From NCBI GenBank assembly GCA_016717855.1, contig JADKEV010000002.1, positions 1-13,387 of the forward strand: 13,387 bases of DNA, given 5' to 3'. The DNA comes from Betaproteobacteria bacterium. GTDB taxonomy: Bacteria > Pseudomonadota > Gammaproteobacteria > Burkholderiales > Casimicrobiaceae. This document shows, in pieces, positions 6,941 to 13,114 of the stretch (position 1 is the stretch's first letter; every line of letters starts with the position of its first letter). Made by a program: the position numbers and the translations under genes. A model generated the notes under the pieces. It had not been told where the DNA came from. It saw only the letters and a list, made by a program, of their open reading frames with translations, and made no database searches.

Positions 6941-7507
6941 AAGCGCGGCAAAGCAAATCACCATCGGTCGTTTGCGTGGGGCGGGGGTGACACGGTGGAG
7001 ACCCTCACCGACGCCGATGGCGATTTCGTCGTCTATGCGCCCACACATGTGCGCATGTACGCAGGTGTCGTCGGCAGCGGCGGCTGCGTGCTCTCGAGCG
7101 GCGCGGGCTGGTCGTGCTCGAGCGACCGCCATCTCAAGTCCGGCATCGCCTCGATCGACCCGCGCGCGGTGCTCGACCGCGTGCTCGGGATGCCGATTGC
7201 CCGCTGGTCATTCACCAGCATGCCGGGTATCACCCACATGGGCCCGATGGCGCAGGACTTCCGCGCCGCCTTCGGATTGGGGATCGACGACAAGTCCATC
7301 AACACGGTCGATGCGGCGGGTGTCGCACTGGCGGCGATCCGGGGACTGCATCAGTTGCTGGGCGAGCGCGATGCCAGGCTTCGGGAGCAGGCACGCGAAG
7401 TCAACCGCCTGCGCAAGATCGCCGGAGCGCTGGAAGCCAGGGCCGCCGAAGTCGATGCCTTGAAACGCAAGCTCGCGGCGATCGAGGCGAAGCTGGGCCT
7501 GAAGTAG
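6941..7507 (+). CDS. Paralog 2, C-terminal part with peptidase S74 intramolecular chaperone
   Basis: This is the C-terminal part of the gene begun at 5230. After the last head unit (KRGKANHHRSFAWGGG) and a short beta-rich stretch (DADGDFVVYAPTHVRMYAG) comes the S74 domain. SDRHLK (Ser codon 7121, Lys codon 7136) has the S-x4-K dyad, S631/K636 of the restored 758-aa protein. HMGPMAQDFRAAFGLG is identical to that in paralog 1, and NTVDAAGVALAAIRGLHQL nearly so. The tail is a coiled coil richer than in paralog 1 (EVNRLRKIAGALEARAAEV, DALKRKLAAIEAKLGLK). Predicted self-cleavage would release a 128-aa chaperone. An open frame extends upstream to 6353, but that part is a shadow of the other frame. 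Confidence 0.8.
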   Translation, partial: KRGKANHHRSFAWGGGDTVETLTDADGDFVVYAPTHVRMYAGVVGSGGCVLSSGAGWSCSSDRHLKSGIASIDPRAVLDRVLGMPIARWSFTSMPGITHMGPMAQDFRAAFGLGIDDKSINTVDAAGVALAAIRGLHQLLGERDARLREQAREVNRLRKIAGALEARAAEVDALKRKLAAIEAKLGLK

Positions 7508-7643
7508 CCCGCCCGCTGCTACTGACTCTGAGGGACCCGCAGAACCCGGGGCGACAATCCGGAGACGACCAGCATGGCCGGTTTGCCCGGCATGCGGCCG
7601 TATGCTACTTTGGCCGCTCCCGGCGACCGACACGATAACCACG

Positions 7644-8681
7644 ATGCGAATACCTGTATGCACAGCGCCCGCGATCGGCGCCTATCTTGTCGCGACCATC
7701 GCGTTCGGCGCAGTCAGCTTGGATGGGACCCAGGTCACCCCAGACGTCGTCCGTTTCGATAGAACCACGCCGGTCACCATCACGGCGCGCACTTCGGGCA
7801 GCAAACCGACACAGGTCCAGTTTGCCGCGGCCGACGGCACCACGCTGACCATGCGCGACGACGGACAGGACGGCGACGCCGCCGCGAATGACGGTATCTA
7901 TACGGTACAGATCAGCGCGAACCTGGCCGTCGGCGGATTGCAGGATGCCGACGTGTTCCGCAAGCACCTCGGCTTCGTCGACGTGTACGAAGGCGCGACG
8001 CGGACTTTCCACGGCTTCGATGCAGTCGCAGGTGTGGACCCCGCGATCGGCGAGGTGGCCATCGCCGACGACGGGGTCCAGGTCCAGCATTCGAACCACG
8101 TCGTGAACATCGTCGACCCGGCGACTTTCGCAAACGGCCCGACGGCCGACTTCCGGCCCCTGATCCAGCGCTTCTATCAGCTGTTTCCGGACAGCGTCGA
8201 CTTCATCGACATCGTCTTTGCGACACGGAATGCCGCGAACCGCTATCACTTCAGCGTGCGCAATGCGGTTTCGGGGATCGGCAGCTCGAACTTCAACAAC
8301 ACGGCCATTTACGGCAGCGGCGGCCGCCTCCTCGGCATCAGCGTCTTTCCGACCAGCACCTACTTCGACGCCGGACAGGAAGCGCACTCGCACGAAATAG
8401 GCCACCAGTGGATCAACTTCCTGCCGCAGGCCAGCCTGTCCATCGGCACGCCGCACTGGCCGCTGTCGTCGCTCGCCAGCGGCCTGATGGGTTTCAGCAT
8501 CCCGGGCAGCGGCGCCGGCGGCGACTACTCTTGCCGGCTCACCTCGATCCCGACCGGCGTCCAGCTCACCGCGTTCTCCGGGGCGCGCAGCTTCAGCGAC
8601 CTCGACCTCTATCTGATGGGACCTGAAGTCCGCGGCGCAGGCCCGATCACTACGTGTGGAAGGACCAGCAGGCGGCGATGA
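7644..8681 (+). CDS. Secreted zinc-metallopeptidase-like protein, N-terminal part (frameshifted)
   Basis: An exported protein on the same strand, 136 nt after the S74 pair. The start at 7644 is chosen because it begins a plausible signal peptide (MRIPVCTAPAIGAYLVATIA); an in-frame ATG at 7602 is possible. Residues about 28-130 resemble the choice-of-anchor X type beta domain, with the typical DDGQDGDAAANDGIYT turn (about 72-87). Residues 130-327 look like a metallopeptidase domain: SHEIGHQW contains an HExxH zinc motif (H250, E251, H254), and SDLDLYLMGP closes the domain as in several secreted bacterial HExxH proteins. The third zinc ligand is not certain. One base is missing between about 8620 and 8645, so the last codons before the stop at 8681 (RGAGPITTC onward) are not native. 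Restoring the base gives a 619-aa protein ending at 9502. Confidence 0.75.
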   Translation: MRIPVCTAPAIGAYLVATIAFGAVSLDGTQVTPDVVRFDRTTPVTITARTSGSKPTQVQFAAADGTTLTMRDDGQDGDAAANDGIYTVQISANLAVGGLQDADVFRKHLGFVDVYEGATRTFHGFDAVAGVDPAIGEVAIADDGVQVQHSNHVVNIVDPATFANGPTADFRPLIQRFYQLFPDSVDFIDIVFATRNAANRYHFSVRNAVSGIGSSNFNNTAIYGSGGRLLGISVFPTSTYFDAGQEAHSHEIGHQWINFLPQASLSIGTPHWPLSSLASGLMGFSIPGSGAGGDYSCRLTSIPTGVQLTAFSGARSFSDLDLYLMGPEVRGAGPITTCGRTSRRR

Positions 8682-9502
8682 CCCAGAACTGCCTCGGCGT
8701 CGCCAACTATGCGCAGTTCAACAAGGTCACGATCAACGACGTGATCGCGGTGGCTGGTCCGCGCAGCCCGGCGTATCCGGCCGCGCAGCGCGACTTCAAG
8801 GTGGCGGTGATCGTCCTGTCCGACGCGAAAATAACCCCCGAGGCGATGGCGTACTACGACTACTTCGCGCAACGAGCCGACGCGCGCGCGCCGCTGAGCG
8901 CCCACCAGGGGTTCCTTTTCGGCGCGGCCAATCCGTTCTTCGTCGCTACCGGCGGCGCCGGAACGATGTCGGCACGGCTGCGCGACGGCGCGGGCGCCGG
9001 CACCTTTGTCACCGTGTTCGAGTTCTACGCGCCCTCGCTCGATCACTACTTCCGCACCGCGAACGTCGAGGAAGCCAACGCGCTGAAGAACAACCCGGCG
9101 CTGGGGTGGCAGGCGACCGGCGGCGATTTCATGGCCTATGCGCGCAACGATCACCCCGGCACAGCGCAGCCGGTATGCCGCTTCTACGGCTCGCTAAGCC
9201 CCGGCCCGAACAGCCACTTCTACACCGCGGATGCCGCCGAGTGCGCGCAGTTGCATCAACTGCAGGCGACGACGCCCGCGTCGCAACCGCGGTGGAACTA
9301 CGAAGAGATCGCCTTCGCGATCGACGTGCCGGCGGGCGGCAACTGCCCCGCCGCGGCGCCGGTCGCCGTCTGGCGCGCCTACAACGACCGCGCCCTGATG
9401 AACGACTCGAACCATCGTTACACGACCGTCCAGTCGGTGTATCAGCAGATGCTTGCGGCCGGGTGGAAGGGCGAAGGCATCACGATGTGCGCGCCGACGT
9501 AG
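8654..9502 (+). CDS. Metallopeptidase-like protein, C-terminal part with DUF5648-like repeats
   Basis: This continues the protein begun at 7644; native sequence in this frame starts just before the GTG at 8654 (DHYVWKDQQ). The first 115 or so residues finish the peptidase-like region. From about 9010 to the end lie three related units centred on VFEFYAPSLDHYFRTA, VCRFYGSLSPGPNSHFYTA and VWRAYNDRALMNDSNHRYTT. These match the pattern of the DUF5648 repeat (an F/W-R-x-Y-N then H-F/Y-Y-T pattern) found at the ends of many secreted bacterial proteins, probably a binding or anchoring module of unknown ligand. The three units correspond to about residues 456-619 of the restored protein. The stop is at 9500-9502. 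Confidence 0.75.
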   Translation: MWKDQQAAMTQNCLGVANYAQFNKVTINDVIAVAGPRSPAYPAAQRDFKVAVIVLSDAKITPEAMAYYDYFAQRADARAPLSAHQGFLFGAANPFFVATGGAGTMSARLRDGAGAGTFVTVFEFYAPSLDHYFRTANVEEANALKNNPALGWQATGGDFMAYARNDHPGTAQPVCRFYGSLSPGPNSHFYTADAAECAQLHQLQATTPASQPRWNYEEIAFAIDVPAGGNCPAAAPVAVWRAYNDRALMNDSNHRYTTVQSVYQQMLAAGWKGEGITMCAPT

Positions 9503-9605
9503 GAGCGAGAGGCACGTCGGCCCCGGCCCGGCGCGGCTTGGCGGCGCCGCCCTGATGCATTAACCTTGGACAGCAATTTCGCTTGGCACGGCCTGGGGAA
9601 ACGGG

Positions 9606-10268
9606 ATGTTCATCGGACACTTCGGAGTCGGATTCGCGGCCAAGCGCTATGCGCCGCGCGCGGGCCTGGGCACGCTGTTTCTCGCCGCGCAGTTCATCGA
9701 CCTGCTGTGGCCCACGCTGCTGCTGCTGGGCATCGAGCGCGTCGCGATCGCGCCGGGTGCGACCGTGGTCACGCCGCTCGACTTCCAGCACTATCCGGTC
9801 TCGCACTCGCTGCTTGCGGTGATAGGCTGGGCCGCGCTGGTCGGCGGCGGCTGGCTCGCGCTGCGCGGCGCGCGCCGCGAAGCGTTGATCCTCGCGCTGC
9901 TGGTCGTCAGCCACTGGCTGCTCGACGCCCTCGTGCATCGCCCCGACCTGCCGCTGGCGCCGTTCGGCGCGACGCGGGTCGGCCTCGGGCTGTGGAATTC
10001 GCTGCCGCTGACGCTGCTGGTGGAAGTGCCGCTGTTCGCCGTCGGCGGCTGGCTGTACGCGCGGGCCACGCGCGCGCGTGACGCCGCCGGGCGCTGGGGC
10101 TTGTGGGGGCTGGTCGCGTTCCTGCTGCTGATCTACGCCGCCAACCTGTGGGGCGAGCCGCCGCCGGACGCGATGGCGATCGCGTGGGTCGGGCAGGCGC
10201 AGTGGCTGCTGGTGCTGTGGGGCTACTGGCTGGACCGGCATCGCGAGCCGCGCGGAGCCCGCGCATAA
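9606..10268 (+). CDS. YdjM/DUF457-like integral membrane metal-dependent hydrolase family protein
   Basis: A 220-aa, intact, very hydrophobic protein with about six predicted membrane segments (for example FLAAQFIDLLWPTLLLLGI, ALILALLVVSHWLLDALV, GLVAFLLLIYAANLWG). Several His and Asp residues lie at helix ends: H5, D32, H62, H67 in HYPVSHS, then H103, D107 and H111 in VSHWLLDALVH. This pattern resembles the YdjM/DUF457 family of membrane-bound putative metal-dependent hydrolases. The substrate is unknown. GGGGAA at 9594-9599 precedes the ATG at 9606 by six bases. The gene stands 103 nt after the metallopeptidase and has no clear functional tie to it. Family assignment is by motif memory, not by a search. 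Confidence 0.7.
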   Translation: MFIGHFGVGFAAKRYAPRAGLGTLFLAAQFIDLLWPTLLLLGIERVAIAPGATVVTPLDFQHYPVSHSLLAVIGWAALVGGGWLALRGARREALILALLVVSHWLLDALVHRPDLPLAPFGATRVGLGLWNSLPLTLLVEVPLFAVGGWLYARATRARDAAGRWGLWGLVAFLLLIYAANLWGEPPPDAMAIAWVGQAQWLLVLWGYWLDRHREPRGARA

Positions 10269-10335
10269 CTGCAATCCCGCGGGAAATGCAAACGACGCAA
10301 CTGCGGCACGGTCGCACCACGCCGGGCCGGCACGG

Positions 10336-10341
10336 TAGAAT
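10336..10341 (+). promoter_or_regulatory. Possible -10 box upstream of the lipoprotein-VOC pair
   Basis: TAGAAT (five of six matches to TATAAT) lies in the 125-nt gap after the membrane protein gene. The sequence 17 bases upstream (CGCACC) is a poor -35 box. Weak call based on one hexamer. Confidence 0.25.
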
Positions 10342-10403
10342 CGAAGTGAGGAGTCCGGTCGGTCGCGTTCGCCATTTGCGGAGGGAGATCAAATTGATCC
10401 AGG

Positions 10404-10544
10404 TTGATCCTGGCCGCGGTCGTGGTGGTGCTGCTGGGTGCATGCGGGTCAATGTCGGCCAGATATGCCAACGACGCCGCGCTGTGCGGAGCCGAAGCCA
10501 CCGATCAGGTCGAGCGGGCCGCGAAGCGGGAGTTCTGCCGGTGA
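10404..10544 (+). CDS. Tiny lipoprotein (about 46-50 aa)
   Basis: The +3 frame from a TTG at 10404 encodes a hydrophobic stretch ILAAVVVVLLGAC followed by a short soluble tail ending REFCR. LLGAC is a lipobox, with the lipidated Cys at residue 14, so the product should be exported and lipid-anchored in the envelope. The tail has two further cysteines. The start is uncertain. GAGGGA at 10381-10386 is well placed for a TTG at 10394 in another frame; one extra base around 10400-10403 would join them and give the basic start LIRLILAAV. The gene's TGA overlaps a GTG that may start the next gene (GTGA, 10541-10544). Function unknown. Confidence 0.5.
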   Translation: MILAAVVVVLLGACGSMSARYANDAALCGAEATDQVERAAKREFCR

Positions 10545-10573
10545 GCGCGCGCGATCCGGATCGCGACTTGCAC

Positions 10574-10978
10574 ATGCTCCACCACATCTCGCTCGGCGTG
10601 CGCGACATCGACCTGTCGGCGCGCTTTTACGATGCGGTCCTCGCGGAGCTTGGGTACGTTCGCGTCTGGGAAGACTTGCGCCCGGGGCAGGACGGGCAGG
10701 CAGTGGGGTACGGCCATCCCGGATCCGGCGACAAGCTCGCCATCAAGCAACGCGATGCAGCCCACCTCGCGCCGGGCCCTGGCTTCCACCTTGCATTCGC
10801 CGCACCGTCGCGCGCGGCGGTACACGGATTCCACGGCGCGGCGCTAGGCAATGGTGGCCGGGACAACGGCGCCCCGGCCCTCTCGTCCGCATTACGGCGA
10901 GCACACTACGCCGCCTTCGTCATCGATCCGGACGGCTACCGCATCGAAGCCCGTGAATTCCCGTCGATAAGCTCGTAA
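10574..10978 (+). CDS. VOC superfamily (glyoxalase/bleomycin-resistance fold) protein
   Basis: A 134-aa protein of vicinal-oxygen-chelate type with the typical start HHISLGVRDIDLSARFYDAVL, the middle GDKLAIKQRD and the end YAAFVIDPDGYRIEA. Candidate metal ligands are H4, H72 (GFHLAF) and E125. The paired beta-alpha-beta-beta-beta halves are a single copy, so the active form is probably a dimer. Substrate cannot be told; family members include lyases, dioxygenases and resistance proteins. I chose the ATG at 10574 because homologues begin there. A GTG at 10541, with GGGAG eight bases upstream and overlapping the lipoprotein stop, is a credible alternative that would add 11 residues and couple the two genes. 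Confidence 0.8.
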   Translation: MLHHISLGVRDIDLSARFYDAVLAELGYVRVWEDLRPGQDGQAVGYGHPGSGDKLAIKQRDAAHLAPGPGFHLAFAAPSRAAVHGFHGAALGNGGRDNGAPALSSALRRAHYAAFVIDPDGYRIEAREFPSISS

Positions 10979-10998
10979 AAAAGCCAAGGAGAAAACGC

Positions 10999-11206
10999 AT
11001 GAGGATCATCCTCGCCGTTGCCGTCGCCGCGCTCGCCGGCCGCGGCGTCGATACCATGAGCGGCGCCTGGCGACGGTCGCCACGCTCAAGAAACAGGAAC
11101 TCCGAGCAGGGTGAAGACGATGGAGCAGGCGCAGCAGAAGATCGGGCAGGCGATGAAACAGATGGAGCAAAGCGCGCAGAAGGCGGCAGACGCCGGCACG
11201 AATTGA
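10999..11206 (+). pseudogene. Small exported coiled-coil protein (about 69 aa), frameshifted
   Basis: AAGGAGA (10985-10991) precedes an ATG at 10999 that opens a signal-peptide-like MRIILAVAVAALAG. The frame then has to change twice: the +3 frame gives YHERRLATVATLKKQELRA (from about 11052), and the +2 frame gives VKTMEQAQQKIGQAMKQM and SAQKAADAGTN to a stop at 11204. Restoring one missing base near 11045 and one near 11109 gives exactly 70 codons. The mature part is Gln/Lys/Ala-rich and predicted to be a helical coiled coil, probably periplasmic. The plus frame from 10999 as written instead runs on to 11256 with low-complexity sequence and should not be trusted. No family recognised. Confidence 0.5.
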
Positions 11207-11213
11207 TCCGCCG

Positions 11214-11414
11214 TCAGCCCTGGTCCGGCCCCGCGCCGCTTCCAGCGCCTGCTTGAGCACTTCCATAGTTGCCGACGTGATTGGCCAGCAGCAGCACCCG
11301 CTTCACGTTGACCTTCGCGCTCTGTTCCGGCGTGAGTCCACGATGCAGCGCGATCAGCGCGTCGTAGAAGTCGTCCGGCCGCACGATGTTCGGTTCGAGC
11401 TTGAGCGCGCCCAT
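11214..11414 (-). CDS. DUF2783 family small protein
   Basis: It starts at the ATG at 11414 (MGALKLEPNIVRPDDFYDAL) and continues IALHRGLTPEQSA and VLLLANHVGNY, the pattern of DUF2783, a roughly 60-70-aa family often encoded beside FAD-dependent aromatic monooxygenases. After NY one extra base shifts the frame; the native tail EVLKQALEAARG lies in the neighbouring frame. A second compensating change would lead to the TGA at 11214 and a 66-aa product. The start codon overlaps the TGA of the upstream monooxygenase by one base (TGATG), which indicates translational coupling. The end is only 7 nt from the convergent small gene ending at 11206. Its molecular role is unknown. Confidence 0.7.
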   Translation of the reverse strand: MGALKLEPNIVRPDDFYDALIALHRGLTPEQSAKVNVKRVLLLANHVGNYGSAQAGAGSGAGPDQG

Positions 11415-13099
11415 CAGCAGCTTACTGCGGCGAAGGCGACTTCGGTCCGGCACGCGCGGCGCAGCGCCGACCCCAGCCAGGTCGCGGACAATCCCCGTCG
11501 CCGCGCGGCGACGTGCTGGTCCGGACGGAACAGGTAGACTGCCTCGCCGTCCGGCGCACAGCGCGCAAAAGCCAGGCCGTCAGCGTCGCGCAGCCATGCG
11601 TAGGCCTTTTTCCGCCGGCTTCCCCGCGGGGGTGACGAAGACCGTGCGGACCACGATCGGAAGTGATCGAGATACCGCAAGCGTCGGCCAGTTCAGTGGG
11701 GACCTCGCCGCCCGCAGCGAACACGGCGACCGTGAACTCGCCCGCAGATGCCGCAGCAGCCAGCCGGGCTTGCCGCCGGCCGGTACCACGGCGCATCCGT
11801 CGCAGGCGATCCCGGACCCGGCGTTCCCGGCGCCCAGGGCTCGGCATCAGCCGTGTTGGGCGGCGAGTCCGCGTAGCGCGTCGGCGACAGGCGGCCGCTA
11901 ACGACCAACTTGCGCCGACGGGTATTGGGCCGCGAGTTCGAGCGTATGGCGTCGCGGAAGGTGCAGCTCGTCGCTCTTGGAGGCATGGTCGAGCGCGTCG
12001 AGGTGAGGATGTTCTCGTCGGCGGCCTCGACCCGTTCGGCGTTGTACGACTCCAGCAGTTCGACAGGCGCCAGCCCGTACAGGATCAGGTCCAGCTTACC
12101 CCCGAGGTTGTCCGCGTCCTGGATGCCGGAATTGGCGCCGCGCGCATGAACGGCGAGACCTGGTGCGCGGCATCATCGCGAAGATCGCAACCGTGGACGA
12201 AGCGCTCCATCCGCCGGCACTGGAACGATAACCAGACTGACCCACTCGAGCGAGAACTCGACGCCCCTTATCGCCTGGATACGCTGGATGACGCGCTCAG
12301 GCTTCTTCTCCTCATCGGGATCGGCCTGCCAGCCGGTTGGAAGTCGATCCGCCGGATATCGTCGGGCTGCTTGTGCAGCAACGCCGACGAGCAGCGGTGG
12401 AACGGCAGGTCGAAGCAGAACCAGCGTTCGGTCCGGAACGTCGCGGCCGCGACGCCGTGCATCTTCACGTCGGCGATCCAGGAACCGGTCATGGAACACT
12501 GGCCCCTGCGGACTCCGAGCCGACCATCTTCCGCACCGGGCTGCCGCGCCGTCGCAGGCGACAGTGACAAGTCGGCCAGGACCGCGTGTATGGGCCGTCG
12601 GGGTCTGGATGGTGAGCGCCGCGTGGTCGTGGCGCTGCTCCACTCCGGTGACGCGTTTGCGCCAGCGCAGGTCGACGCCGTTGCGCGCCAGGGCCTCGAG
12701 CTGGAAGTGCTCGGAGTAGTACTGCCGGGAGTTGACGAAGGCGGGCCGGCGTGCCCGGCCTCACTCAAGCAGCAGGTCGAATCTCGATAGAGCTGCAACC
12801 GAAGGTCACCGGAAGACCTTGCCCACGTTCGACACGCCCTTATCGACCATCGGGGCTGGCCCAACCAGGCGGTCGCAGATCTTCAGCGTGCGCTTGCCGA
12901 AGTAGATCGCGCGCGAGCCTTCGGACGAGGTCGCCCGCCGCGAGCACCGGACCTCGCGCCCGCGCCGCGCCCAGTCGAAAGCGCCATCGCCAGGCCGACC
13001 GGGCCGGCGCGCCGACGATGATCACCTGCCTGTGTGGCTGGCCCTTGCCACCGAGTTCCGGCGGCCGGCGGTAGGGAAGAACTCGGGAAGAGCGCCCAT
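11414..13099 (-). pseudogene. FAD-dependent aromatic-ring monooxygenase (heavily frameshifted)
   Basis: Read across frames, this is a class A flavoprotein hydroxylase of the 3-(3-hydroxyphenyl)propionate hydroxylase/PheA-TfdB-like family, about 560 aa. A start at 13099 gives MGALPEFFP then YRRPPELGGKGQPHRQ. Next is the Rossmann FAD motif VIIVGAGPVGLAMAL (about 12980-13025, after removing one base near 13009). SRAIYFGKRTLKICDRL lies at about 12867-12916 and DKGVSNVGKVF follows. The mid-section includes FRTERWFCFDLPFHR, ALLHKQPDDIRRIDFQ and VEFSLEWVS. The second FAD motif GDAAHQVSPF (about 12151-12184) is followed by ANSGIQDADNLG. The C-terminal thioredoxin-like domain ends with AYAWLRDADGLAFARC, APDGEAVYLFRPDQHVAAR and a TGA at 11414-11416. 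At least ten one- or two-base indels interrupt it. The family hydroxylates phenolic substrates using NAD(P)H and O2; the actual substrate is not determinable. Confidence 0.7.
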
Positions 13100-13114
13100 C
13101 GCGTTGCCCGTGGG

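Noticed and set aside
3437..7507. Prophage tail-fibre module
   Set aside because: Shaft repeats and S74 domains look phage-like, but both proteins start with Sec signal peptides and no other phage gene is in the window.
7605..8456. Minus-strand open frame (283 aa) opposite the metallopeptidase gene
   Set aside because: It is antisense to the HEIGH-containing gene with no recognisable domain.
9540..9551. GGCGGCGCCGCC palindrome after the metallopeptidase as a terminator
   Set aside because: It is self-complementary without a loop and has no T-run. It is likely a chance GC palindrome.
9583..9600. Sigma-54 promoter (TTGGCACG) ahead of the membrane protein
   Set aside because: The -24-like element is good, but the required GC of the -12 element is absent (GGGGA instead of TTGC), and the start codon follows too closely.
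10103..10573. Long N-terminal extension of the VOC protein in the same open frame
   Set aside because: The extension overlaps the membrane-protein gene, is low-complexity Arg/Gly/Ala, and has no relation to VOC proteins. The family start is at 10574, or at the GTG at 10541.
11663..12790. 375-aa plus-strand open frame
   Set aside because: It lies opposite the monooxygenase FAD motifs and has no domain. It is open only because of GC-rich composition and indels.
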